A DNA stretch of 64,000 nt from Methylobacterium sp. J-078 (GTDB lineage: Bacteria > Pseudomonadota > Alphaproteobacteria > Rhizobiales > Beijerinckiaceae). Position numbers and translations under genes: made by a program. Location: assembly GCF_022829285.1 (NCBI RefSeq), contig NZ_JAKSYI010000052.1:1-64000 (forward strand). The letters run 5' to 3'. Under the pieces are notes generated by a model that saw nothing but the letters and a program-made list of their open reading frames with translations, searched no databases and had not been told where the DNA came from. Positions 56,928-64,000 of the stretch are shown in pieces. The number at the start of each line of letters is the position of its first letter. Positions within the stretch are counted from its first letter, which is position 1.

Positions 56928-59078
56928 ATGCCCTTGCGCTTGCGTTCCGTCACGCACCTGATCGCCGCCACCGTCCTCCTGCCCCTGGGCATCCTGCTCC
57001 TCGGCCTGTGGGAGCAGGAGCGGGCCGGCGCCGATTGGGCGGACCTCGTCGCCGAGCGGCGGCACCTGACACGCATCGTCGCGGATCTGGAGGCGCGGGC
57101 GCCGCCGGACGGGCGCCCCGATTTCCGGATGCAGTTCCGCCGCAACGGCAAGGGTTATGGCGGTCCACTCGCCCTGGTTCAGGCCCGGGCGGCCCGGGAC
57201 GAGGTCGCGACCCTGACGACGGTCATGGACTGGCGCCGCCTGCTCCCGCCCGTGGTCGTCGCGGCCGGGGGGGGCGCCGCACTCCTGTCGATCCTCGTGC
57301 TCCTCGCCGGCGCCGCTCTCGGGCGGCTGGGGCGGGCCTCGCGCGACGCGCTGGTGGCCGGCTTCTCGTGGATGCGCCGCCTGCTGCCGCCGGTGCTCGC
57401 CCTCCAGGTGCTCTTTACCACGGCGGGCTTCGTCGCCGCCGTGGTCTTCGAGGCCGGGTTGCTGGCACGGCCCGGGCTGGGCGGCAGCGAGATCAAGATG
57501 CTGTTCGTGGCCGTCGTCGCCATCGGGGCGGTCCTGGTCGCGGCGGGCGCCACAGTGCTCGGCCTGCGCCGTGCGCTCTCCGCCTTCGAGCCCGACCCCC
57601 TGTCGATCTTCGGCCGGGTCGTCTCGCCCGCCGAGGCGCCGGGCCTGTGGCGGCTGATCGAGGGGCTGGGTGAGCGGCTCGGGGCGTTGAAGCCCGAGGC
57701 CGTGGTGGTCGGCCTCACGGGCGGCTTCTTCGTCAGCGCCGGTCCTGCCGTGGTCGAGCCCGGCGGCGCGCCGCTGACGGGCCGGATCCTCTACCTGCCG
57801 CTGCCCTACCTCGCCCTCCTGCGGGGCGACGAGGTGGCGGCGATCATCGGCCACGAACTCGCCCACTACGCCGGGGGCGACACCGTCTACAGTCAGCGAT
57901 TCCTGCCCATCTACGCCGGCGTCGGGCGCTCCCTCGACGCGGTGGCGGAGGGACATGCCGGGTCCTTCGGGCTGCTCGGTCCGTCCCTGCGCCTCGGCGT
58001 CTTCGTCATGGAGAACTTCCACCTCGCCGTGCGCCACTGGAGCCGGACCCGCGAGTTCGCTGCCGACGCGGCGGGCGCCAGCCCGGTCTCCGTCGACGCC
58101 GCCGCGCGGGTGCTCCTGCGCACCGGGGCCGTGGCCCCCCGCATCGCCGAGACCTTGGACGCCGCCGCCGAAGCGCCCGGGTCCGCCCCGGCCGACCTCG
58201 TGGCGGCGAGCCTCGACCACGCCATCGCGCGCGGCCTCGACGATCCGGCGACGCATCTCGAGGCGGAGCAGGCCCACCCCACCGACACCCATCCGCCGAC
58301 CCGCGAGCGCTTGGCGGCTTTGGGACGGACCCTCGATACCGAACTCCTGGCCGCCGCGGCCGCGGTGCCACCCCCGCACGCGCTCGGCCAGCTCGCCGCC
58401 TACTTCGCCGACCCCACCGGCCTCTGCCGCGCGGCGACGCACGACTTCCTCGACGCGGTGCGGACCCGCGACGCGGCGTTCCGCGCGCACCTGGAGGCGA
58501 CGGTGGCGGAGATCGGCACCGAGGCACGGGTGCTGCGCGAAAGCACCCGCCCGGGGGCCATCGCCCTCCTGGTCGCCGGCGGCTTCTTCATCGGGGTCGC
58601 CCTCCTGTGGCTCGCCGCCGGCCTGCCCGGCCTGTCCGCCAGCCAGGCGGGGGCCGTTATGGGGGTGGCGCTGGCCTGCGGGGCGGTCCTCGGCGGCATT
58701 GGCGGTTTCCGGCTGTGGCGGGGCGAGCGCACGACGATGATCCTGAGCCCCGATTCCGTGGCGGTGCCCGGCCTCGACCGGCCGATCTCCTGGGACAGCA
58801 TCGCCGACCTCGACATGACGACCCGGCAGAACGGCGTCGTCACCCGCCTGCTGCTGCCGCCGGAGGCGCCGTTCCCGCAACGGGTGCCGGGCGGCCGCAA
58901 GGTGAAGCTCGATGCGGGCCGGCGTATAGTCACCATCACGGCGGGCCTGCCGTACCGGATGTCTGTACAGGACTTCGCCGGCCTCATCGGCCGCTACCGG
59001 CAGGCGGCGCAGGCGCGCCGTGTCCTGGCCGAGACCGCGGCGGCCTCCGAATCCTCCCAGACTCCCGTGATCCCGTGA
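56928..59078 (+). CDS. M48-family membrane metallopeptidase
   Basis: A 716-residue protein. An N-terminal helix, a periplasmic-size loop (~25-95) and two more pairs of helices precede the M48 domain with the zinc motif HELAH at H309-H313 ('AAIIGHELAHYAGGD') and third ligand E376 in 'TREFAADAAG'. After ~150 residues two further helices ('AIALLVAGGFFIGVALLWLAAG' and 'AVMGVALACGAVLGGIGGFRL') and a PH-like C-terminal domain ('ISWDSIADLDMTTRQNGVVTRLLLP') follow. It is larger than HtpX (~300 aa) and likely a membrane-quality or processing protease of its own type. It heads a run of uncharacterised membrane genes. Confidence 0.88.
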   Translation: MPLRLRSVTHLIAATVLLPLGILLLGLWEQERAGADWADLVAERRHLTRIVADLEARAPPDGRPDFRMQFRRNGKGYGGPLALVQARAARDEVATLTTVMDWRRLLPPVVVAAGGGAALLSILVLLAGAALGRLGRASRDALVAGFSWMRRLLPPVLALQVLFTTAGFVAAVVFEAGLLARPGLGGSEIKMLFVAVVAIGAVLVAAGATVLGLRRALSAFEPDPLSIFGRVVSPAEAPGLWRLIEGLGERLGALKPEAVVVGLTGGFFVSAGPAVVEPGGAPLTGRILYLPLPYLALLRGDEVAAIIGHELAHYAGGDTVYSQRFLPIYAGVGRSLDAVAEGHAGSFGLLGPSLRLGVFVMENFHLAVRHWSRTREFAADAAGASPVSVDAAARVLLRTGAVAPRIAETLDAAAEAPGSAPADLVAASLDHAIARGLDDPATHLEAEQAHPTDTHPPTRERLAALGRTLDTELLAAAAAVPPPHALGQLAAYFADPTGLCRAATHDFLDAVRTRDAAFRAHLEATVAEIGTEARVLRESTRPGAIALLVAGGFFIGVALLWLAAGLPGLSASQAGAVMGVALACGAVLGGIGGFRLWRGERTTMILSPDSVAVPGLDRPISWDSIADLDMTTRQNGVVTRLLLPPEAPFPQRVPGGRKVKLDAGRRIVTITAGLPYRMSVQDFAGLIGRYRQAAQARRVLAETAAASESSQTPVIP

Positions 59079-59088
59079 GGTTCCGAGC

Positions 59089-59592
59089 ATGAACACCGCT
59101 GCCGACCGCCCCGAGCCCCTGCGCCTGCCGCCGCCCCGCCAGGGCTGGGGCAACATCTTCTGGACCCTATTCGGCCTCGTGGCGCTAGCGGCCCTCCTCG
59201 TCGCCTGCGCCGTCTACACGGCCCCGCCCGTGATCTCGGATTGGCAAATCCGGGACACGGCGCGCCCCGTCGCCGCCGCGCGGGTGAGCGACGGCAAGTG
59301 CGGCGCCAAGATCGTGCTCCATCTCTGCGACATGACCCTCACCCTGCCCACGCCGACGGGCACGGTGGTGCGCCGGATCAATACCGTGTTCACGGGCATG
59401 CACGTGGGCGATTACAGCGTCCGGGTGCTGGCTGATCCGGCCCGGCCCGACCTCGTCACCACCGATCTCGCCCTCGACCGCCTGTGGAACCGCACCGTCA
59501 CGCTTCTAGTCATCGCCGGGGCGCTGGCGGTCATCATCGTCGCGGCCCTCGCCGCGATGGTGCGCAACCGGCGCGCCGGCGCGATGGGCTAA
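59089..59592 (+). CDS. Two-helix membrane protein, unknown
   Basis: A 167-residue protein with GAGG before ATG 59089, 10 bases after the M48 stop, so co-transcription is very likely. One N-terminal helix ('NIFWTLFGLVALAALLVACAVYTAP') and one C-terminal helix ('VTLLVIAGALAVIIVAALAAMV') flank a ~90-residue periplasmic region with two cysteines ('KCGAKIVLHLCDMTLTLPTP'). The family is not recognised. By operon position it may be a substrate adaptor or partner of the M48 protease. Confidence 0.7.
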   Translation: MNTAADRPEPLRLPPPRQGWGNIFWTLFGLVALAALLVACAVYTAPPVISDWQIRDTARPVAAARVSDGKCGAKIVLHLCDMTLTLPTPTGTVVRRINTVFTGMHVGDYSVRVLADPARPDLVTTDLALDRLWNRTVTLLVIAGALAVIIVAALAAMVRNRRAGAMG

Positions 59593-59646
59593 CGCGGTCG
59601 CGGCCCGGGCGGATCGCTCCGAAACACGAGGGATAAGGACCAGCAC

Positions 59647-59997
59647 ATGATCGTCTTCTGGACCGGGCGCGGCTACTGGGTCGTCCTCTTCGTGGCGCTG
59701 GCGATGTTCCTGCCCCTGATCGTCCTGCGGCAGGTCGACGGGCCGGAAGTTGACAGGGCGGTCTGCCTCACCATGAGTCTCGCGGCGCTCGCCGTCCTCG
59801 GTCTCGGATGGCGCTGGAACCACGGCACGACCTTCGGGCCGGCCGGGCGCGACCACGCCTTCTGGGGTCTGCCGATGCAGGTCTGGGCCGTGCCGATGCT
59901 CGTGTTCGCGGCCCTGCTCGGGACCAGCACCATCACCACGGCGGAGGCTCCGCGCGCCCGCCCTTCCTTCCAGGAATCCAGCGGCGTTGTCCGGTGA
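59647..59997 (+). CDS. Small membrane protein, unknown
   Basis: A 116-residue protein with three hydrophobic segments ('YWVVLFVALAMFLPLIVL', 'LTMSLAALAVLGLGW' and 'QVWAVPMLVFAALLGTSTI') and the soluble-looking 'NHGTTFGPAGRDHAFWGLPMQVW' between them. The last is reminiscent of small conserved 'FWG..MQxW' membrane proteins of unknown function in Actinobacteria and Proteobacteria. It is the third gene of the M48 operon and converges on the gene at 60001 with 3 bases between stops. Confidence 0.65.
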   Translation: MIVFWTGRGYWVVLFVALAMFLPLIVLRQVDGPEVDRAVCLTMSLAALAVLGLGWRWNHGTTFGPAGRDHAFWGLPMQVWAVPMLVFAALLGTSTITTAEAPRARPSFQESSGVVR

Positions 59998-60000
59998 ATC

Positions 60001-60693
60001 TCAGCCCCGCGTCACGAAAAACCAGTTCGGCGCGAGGCGGCGGTCGCTCTCGGCCCCGGAGCCGGCCGGAAACGCATCGTCCGGCCGGTACACGAACGAC
60101 GTGCCCCAGGGCGTGCCACCCGGGATCGGTTCATCCAGGCCGATCTCGCCGCCGGGACCGCGGGTGAACCCAGCGAGCCCGAGGCGTTCGAGGGCGCCGC
60201 AGAGGGCGCGGTAGCGGGCGTAGGGAACCCCGAGTTCCCGCAGGACGTCGATCTCCCGCAGACTGTCCGTGTCGCGCGTGCCTTGCGGGCGGTACGGGGT
60301 GACGCGCCGGCCGTTGACGAGGTGGGTGTTCTCCCACCACGCCGTTCGCTTCGCCTCCGCCGGAGGATCGTCCCGTCCGCGTTCGAAGGACACCAGGGTG
60401 GGCATGGCCGCGATCTCGGCCACCACGGCGTCGAGCCGCGATCGGTTCAGGACGAAGTAGCCCGTCGTCGTTCCGAACGCCGCCCAGATCACGGCAGCAG
60501 AGAAGACCGCCAGGGCCAGGAAGGCCGCGACCCGGCGCTTCGCCGCGCGGGCGAACGCTGGCACCGCGACGACGGCCGCGGCGATCCCCGGGGCCGGCGC
60601 GTAGGCGACGAGGGCCCAGCCGAACACGACGACACCGCAGCCGCCGACGATGAGGGCCGCCCTTCGCGTCCCGTCGGACCGAGGGGCAATCAT
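60001..60693 (-). CDS. Membrane protein with extracytoplasmic domain, unknown
   Basis: 230 residues from ATG 60693; the frame's long upstream extension is antisense to neighbours and rejected. Three helices in the first ~95 residues ('AALIVGGCGVVVFGWALVAYAP', 'IAAAVVAVPAFARAA' and 'VAAFLALAVFSAAVIWAAFGTTTGYFVLNRS') precede a soluble domain ('SRLDAVVAEIAAMPTLVSFERGRDD' and 'LRELGVPYARYRALCGALERLGLAGFTRG'). No family is recognised. It is separated by 53 bases from the gene at 60746 on the same strand. Confidence 0.6.
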   Translation of the reverse strand: MIAPRSDGTRRAALIVGGCGVVVFGWALVAYAPAPGIAAAVVAVPAFARAAKRRVAAFLALAVFSAAVIWAAFGTTTGYFVLNRSRLDAVVAEIAAMPTLVSFERGRDDPPAEAKRTAWWENTHLVNGRRVTPYRPQGTRDTDSLREIDVLRELGVPYARYRALCGALERLGLAGFTRGPGGEIGLDEPIPGGTPWGTSFVYRPDDAFPAGSGAESDRRLAPNWFFVTRG

Positions 60694-60745
60694 GGCGGGA
60701 CGATCATCGCCGAGAATCCCCGACCAGAATCCTCGAACGGCGCCG

Positions 60746-61264
60746 TCATCGAACGGCCGCACGGTCGATGCGGGCGCGTCGCGCCGGGAGGTGCCGGCCC
60801 AGGAGCACGAGGCCGAGCCAAGCCAAAACCCAAGCCAAAACCCAGGCCGAAAACCACGCCGCGAGCCAGATCTCGTACAGGTGGGCGTCGAGGGCGGCTT
60901 CCCCATCGAGGCCGAGCCAGCGCGCGAGCCCGTGCGGGACCGGAAGGTCGGTCCAGAGGAAGACGCGCAGGACCGGGATCGAGAGCAGGCCGACGGCGAG
61001 GACGAGGCCGGCCGCCCGGTAGAGGGGCCGCGCCGCGCCCTCCACGGTGCCGACGAGGCCGCCGACGAGGGCCGTGCCGAGCCAGAGTTCGACGGGCCGC
61101 AAGGTCGGATCGGTTCCGGGTTCGGCGGGCAGGAGGGGAAACAGCAGGAAGACCGGGGCGAGGCCGAGCGCCAGCAGCAATCCGAGGAGCGGAACGTGCA
61201 GCAGCCGCAAGACGCGTCGGCGGACCGGATCGCCGGCGTCGAGGCCCCGCTCAGCCGTCCGCAT
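60746..61264 (-). CDS. Polytopic membrane protein, unknown
   Basis: A 172-residue protein with at least four helices ('LLHVPLLGLLLALGLAPVFLLFPLLP', 'LWLGTALVGGLVGTVEGAA', 'AAGLVLAVGLLSIPVLRVFLW' and 'IWLAAWFSAWVLAWVLAWLGLVLLG'). There are no conserved catalytic motifs. Its start lies inside the upstream minus-strand gene (14-base overlap), indicating translational coupling. The protein has no recognisable family. Confidence 0.6.
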   Translation of the reverse strand: MRTAERGLDAGDPVRRRVLRLLHVPLLGLLLALGLAPVFLLFPLLPAEPGTDPTLRPVELWLGTALVGGLVGTVEGAARPLYRAAGLVLAVGLLSIPVLRVFLWTDLPVPHGLARWLGLDGEAALDAHLYEIWLAAWFSAWVLAWVLAWLGLVLLGRHLPARRARIDRAAVR

Positions 61265-61577
61265 CGCGCGCCCGGTCGAGGGCCTTCAGGACGCTGGGGT
61301 CACCCCGGTGGCGCCGTCGCAGCGTCCGCTCGTCCGCCTCGGCGGCGTCGCAGCGCAGGCGCTTCACGGCCGCCGCGATGGCCCGGCCGCGCGCCGCGTC
61401 CGTGGCATCCTCCCCGCCCCAATGGTTGCAGTCCCGCAGCCGCGTCACGTACGCCGTCACGTCGCCCGGCAGAGCGGGCGCGGCCCGGACGGCGAGCGGC
61501 CCGAGGAGCGGCGCGGCGAGAAGCGTTGCGAGCGGCTCGGCAGAACCCTTGGCGACCTTGGCGAGAACGGTCCGCAT
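61251..61577 (-). CDS. Small hypothetical protein, 108 aa
   Basis: From ATG 61577 rather than the frame start at 61676, which would run into the divergent gene's promoter. The N-terminus is amphipathic to weakly hydrophobic ('EPLATLLAAPLLGPLAVRAAPALPG'), then a basic, cysteine-bearing helical region ('VTRLRDCNHWGGEDATDAARGRAIAAAVKRLRCDAAEADERTLRRR'). The 'CNHWGGEDATDAARGRxI' block looks like a conserved motif of a small family, but I cannot name it. It is coupled to the gene at 60746. Confidence 0.6.
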   Translation of the reverse strand: MRTVLAKVAKGSAEPLATLLAAPLLGPLAVRAAPALPGDVTAYVTRLRDCNHWGGEDATDAARGRAIAAAVKRLRCDAAEADERTLRRRHRGDPSVLKALDRARDADG

Positions 61578-61631
61578 GGCTCTCCATCCTGCCTTTCCTC
61601 GGGGCTCCCGCGCCGTATACAGGGAACCCGC

Positions 61632-62396
61632 ATGAGACGCAGTCTTCTCCCCGCCGCCCGCTTCGCCGCCGCCCACTTCGCGCTCTTCGCAGCGTGCCTC
61701 CCCGCCCCGTCAGGGGCGGCGGGATGGGAGGCGGCGCGGTTCGAGCCGCCCGCGGAGACCGAGACCGCGACGTCTGGAGAGGGCAAGATGTCGGGGGAGG
61801 GCAAGCAGATCACCTGCACCACCTACCGCGATCTCATGGTGCGCGAGAGCGACACCGACACGCCGGACCCCGAGGACGCGACCCTCGTGCCCCTCGCGAA
61901 CGGTGCCGCCCCCGCCTGCGCCGCCGCGCCGGGGCCGGGTGCGCGCATCCTGGCGACCGCCGGCCAGCGCTTCCTCGGCCGCACGGGCGGGTTCCTCGTC
62001 TTTGAGCAGGCGAGCACCAACGGCACCGTCCCGTTCGCGGTGCTCGACGCGGGCATGGGCCGCACCCTGATCCGGGACACGACCGCCGAGGCGGGCATCG
62101 ACTCCTTCGCGGTCGCGGACGGGACCCTGCGGCTCGGTTTCCAGCGCGGCGTGCAGGGGGCCTGCTCGATCCCGAAGCACGGCGCCGAGTGCTGGGCGCG
62201 GATCGCCCGCGACGGGCCGCTTCCGCCCGCCGTCGCGGCCCTGCCGGCGCCCGTGAAGGCCTGCGCCGGGAGCTATCGGGCCGGAAAGGCCCCGAAGGAC
62301 ACGCTCAGCATCGTCTCGTTTCCCGTACGCCTCACGGGGACCGCCCCGCCCACCGTCGAGGCCGGCGGCCCGGTGCGCTGCGCCCCGACACCGTGA
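61632..62396 (+). CDS. Exported protein with cysteine pairs, unknown
   Basis: 254 residues from ATG 61632 (AGGGA upstream). The signal peptide ('RSLLPAARFAAAHFALFAACLPAPSGAAG') is followed by a charged linker with SGEGK twice and a beta-rich domain with cysteines in 'ITCTTYRD', 'APACAAAP', 'QGACSIPKHGAECW', 'VKACAGSY' and 'VRCAP'. It is probably disulphide-bonded in the periplasm. The family is unrecognised. It diverges from the gene at 61577. Confidence 0.6.
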   Translation: MRRSLLPAARFAAAHFALFAACLPAPSGAAGWEAARFEPPAETETATSGEGKMSGEGKQITCTTYRDLMVRESDTDTPDPEDATLVPLANGAAPACAAAPGPGARILATAGQRFLGRTGGFLVFEQASTNGTVPFAVLDAGMGRTLIRDTTAEAGIDSFAVADGTLRLGFQRGVQGACSIPKHGAECWARIARDGPLPPAVAALPAPVKACAGSYRAGKAPKDTLSIVSFPVRLTGTAPPTVEAGGPVRCAPTP

Positions 62397-62504
62397 AGGC
62401 GATCTCCTCGTGAGGGCGGGTCGCACTTTGACAGCGTGCCCGCCCCGTCATCGAACCGTCACGCCAACCCCGCATCCGGGGCCGTCCTACCGAGGAATTG
62501 CCGT

Positions 62505-63011
62505 ATGATCTCTCGCCGTCACGCCCTCGTCGCCGCGCTCGCCCTGTCGGTCCTGTCCGCCCCCTCGGCCATGGCCGAGCCGACCATCGGCCTCGCCGAG
62601 CGCCGGGCGATCGCGGCCTACCGCCAGGACCGCTACCCCGCGCAGGAGAAGGCGATCCAGGAGGCGGCGGGCTTCGCCGTGCCGGTGGAGGTGGCGTGGG
62701 ACGACCTCACGCTCCCGGGCGACGCCAAGTACTATTCCGACCCGGACTATTTCGAGAAGACGATCTTCGAGCCCCTCGCCGCCGGGCTGAAGGAGGTGGC
62801 CAAGGACAAGATGGGCCGCGACGCTCTGGCCGCGAAACTCAAGACCATCCGCGTCCGCTTCGACGAGAACACCGCGCCCGCCTCGAACTACGCCAAGCGC
62901 CTCACGTTCGACGGCGGGGTCCTCGACGTGAACTGGCGGCCGTTCACCAACGTCGCCGACTCGAAGGACCGGGTCGAGGCCGTGGTGAAGCTGCTGGAGA
63001 AGGGCCTCTGA
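62505..63011 (+). CDS. Exported hypothetical protein, 168 aa
   Basis: From ATG 62505, behind CGAGGAATTG. The N-terminus 'ISRRHALVAALALSVLSAPSAMA' carries Arg-Arg, a possible Tat-like but more likely Sec signal. The mature region includes 'ERRAIAAYRQDRYPAQEKAIQEAAGFAVPVEVAWDDLTLPGDAKYYSDPDYFEKTIFEPLAAGLKEV'. The pattern is a conserved-looking small periplasmic family without a name known to me. It ends 2 bases before the next GTG start, so they form an operon. Confidence 0.65.
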   Translation: MISRRHALVAALALSVLSAPSAMAEPTIGLAERRAIAAYRQDRYPAQEKAIQEAAGFAVPVEVAWDDLTLPGDAKYYSDPDYFEKTIFEPLAAGLKEVAKDKMGRDALAAKLKTIRVRFDENTAPASNYAKRLTFDGGVLDVNWRPFTNVADSKDRVEAVVKLLEKGL

Positions 63012-63013
63012 CG

Positions 63014-63622
63014 GTGCGTGGCACCGCCCTGGGCCTCGCCGCCCTGCTCGCCGCCTGCGGCGCAGCGGCGGCCGAGCCGGCCGCCCGGTCCGGCACCTAC
63101 GACAGCCTGACCCTGGCGGTTTCCGGCGATGCGGTGACGGGGGTCTTCGCCGAGCAGCGGGGGGCGGCAGATGCCGGGAGCCCGCAATTCGCCTGCGTGT
63201 TCCTCCTGCGCGGGACCCTCGCGGGCGACCGGGCCAAGGTCGAGACGTGGTTTCCCGACGAGCCGGAGCGCATTCCGGGGGACCTCGCCTTCACCCCGGA
63301 CGGCGCCGCGCTGACCCTCGCGGAGGATCACGGCGGGTGTTCGATGACCACGGGCACCATGGTGGGGACCCCCTACGCGCTCTCGCGGCGTGCGGCGGCG
63401 GTCCCGGACGGATGGATCGGCGTCGGCCTCGTGACGGCCGAGCGCACGGCTTTCCGGCCGGAACCCAGCCCGGCTCCGGCCCGGGCGCCCTACCTCGTCC
63501 GGCTCGATCCCGTCGCGGTGCTGGAGCGGCGGGACGCCTGGGTGCGCGTGCGCTACCAGGGCGAGAAGACCCCGGTCATCGGCTGGCTGCCGGCGGCCGA
63601 CCTCGCCGTGGTGACGCCCTGA
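63014..63622 (+). CDS. Exported SH3-like protein, unknown
   Basis: 202 residues from GTG 63014, two bases after the upstream stop. The signal peptide ('GTALGLAALLAACGAAAAEP', with a possible lipobox 'LAAC') leads to a beta-rich domain with two cysteines ('FACVFLLRGTLAGD' and 'GGCSMTTG'). The C-terminal ~55 residues ('YLVRLDPVAVLERRDAWVRVRYQGEKTPVIGWLPAADL') look like a bacterial SH3 domain. It could be a cell-wall-associated lipoprotein. The specific role is unknown. Confidence 0.65.
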   Translation: MRGTALGLAALLAACGAAAAEPAARSGTYDSLTLAVSGDAVTGVFAEQRGAADAGSPQFACVFLLRGTLAGDRAKVETWFPDEPERIPGDLAFTPDGAALTLAEDHGGCSMTTGTMVGTPYALSRRAAAVPDGWIGVGLVTAERTAFRPEPSPAPARAPYLVRLDPVAVLERRDAWVRVRYQGEKTPVIGWLPAADLAVVTP

Positions 63623-63676
63623 CCCCCTCGCCGCCCGAACGGGCCGAAGGCCCGCCCCCGACCCCAGGACGATCCC

Positions 63677-63955
63677 ATGCGCCGAACGCTGTCCCACACC
63701 TTCCTCCCGCTGATCCTCGTGGCCGGCCCGGCCGTCGCCCAGGCCCCCGCCGTGCCGCCGCGCCCGGCCACGACCTGGGTGCCGGTTGAGGAGCCCATGA
63801 GCGCGCTCCTCAACGGCGGCCACCGCATCGTCTCCGCCTCCGGTCCGAGCTTCACCCTCGAGCGGGGCGGCAAGTACGTGGTCTGCGAGGTGCGGCCGGC
63901 GGGCGGGATGCGCGGGGCTGCCGAGACCACCTCGACCTGCCACCGTGTGAACTGA
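63677..63955 (+). CDS. Small exported protein, 92 aa
   Basis: A 92-residue protein from ATG 63677 (GGACGATCCC upstream). The signal peptide ('TLSHTFLPLILVAGPAVAQA') is followed by 'VPVEEPMSALLNGGHRIVSASGPSFTLERGGKYVVCEVRPAGGMRG', with two cysteines. It resembles small conserved periplasmic proteins of Methylobacterium; no function is known. It is the last gene before the window end and probably part of the 62505-63622 transcript. Confidence 0.6.
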   Translation: MRRTLSHTFLPLILVAGPAVAQAPAVPPRPATTWVPVEEPMSALLNGGHRIVSASGPSFTLERGGKYVVCEVRPAGGMRGAAETTSTCHRVN

Positions 63956-64000
63956 GGCCGGTGCGATGGACGCCACGGACGCGTCCCTTCGCGCTCGGTT

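Noticed and set aside
1..64000. CRISPR arrays, rRNA, tRNA, prophage
   Set aside because: I looked for regularly spaced repeats, tRNA cloverleaf sequences with GGTTCGAATCC-like arms, rRNA core motifs and phage structural or integrase genes, and found none that hold up by eye. A covariance search would settle tRNAs.

Overview
The window reads as a high-GC alphaproteobacterial chromosome or large replicon, most probably Methylobacterium/Methylorubrum. The clues are EcfG-type general stress regulation, SCHIC/BLUF and phytochrome-HWE kinase signalling, BA14K and DUF2218 proteins, an Irr-type iron box, and a petrobactin-type metallophore cluster in the gene order I recall for methylolanthanin (mll/mlu) of Methylobacterium extorquens. 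It is an accessory-looking region: sensory, stress and metal-acquisition genes with much gene debris between them, no rRNA or tRNA that I can see, and no intact transposase.

Layout. 1-7.7 kb: tail of a DUF1624 membrane protein, then small exported proteins, a SOUL haem-binding protein, cytochrome c and two NAD(P)-binding reductases (one truncated); a ~130 bp direct repeat brackets this part. 7.7-17.2 kb: a minus-strand block of envelope and stress proteins (Gly/Tyr-rich, LysM, coiled-coil, YidB, BA14K, four CsbD-like proteins, several tiny membrane peptides) separated by clear hairpins. 17.3-20.9 kb: a three-PAS LuxR regulator diverging from an EcfG-like sigma factor that carries an in-frame NepR-like N-terminus, followed by small proteins. 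21.1-31.8 kb: a photoreceptor district: LOV kinase, response regulator and a PYP-like/phytochrome kinase in one overlapping operon, a GAF-PAS hybrid kinase, a carotenoid oxygenase, two BLUF proteins and a B12/SCHIC-domain regulator. 32.4-36.5 kb: a five-gene coupled operon (ECF sigma, anti-sigma, catalase-like peroxidase, cytochrome b561, FAD monooxygenase). 36.8-40.9 kb: an AT-rich metallo-beta-lactamase-fold gene, a LysR/SDR divergent pair and a transposase remnant.

41.0-55.2 kb: the centrepiece, a metallophore system. An Irr-like palindrome precedes a FecI-type sigma, FecR, TonB-dependent receptor and PepSY membrane protein; then an AsbA-like synthetase, a fused AsbB-AsbC, a fused ACP-AsbE, AsbF, DUF2218 and a GNAT acetyltransferase. 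The genes largely overlap and should make, acetylate and retrieve a citrate/polyamine/hydroxybenzoate metallophore. 55.2-56.9 kb: a graveyard holding a GGDEF relic, a consensus cobalamin riboswitch above a dead TonB receptor, a dispersed repeat and a Crp/Fnr relic. 56.9-64 kb: an uncharacterised set of membrane and exported proteins led by an M48 peptidase.

Functions are assigned from motifs read by eye; no database search was possible. Start codons were moved from the longest frame wherever a ribosome site, signal peptide or stop/start overlap argued for it.
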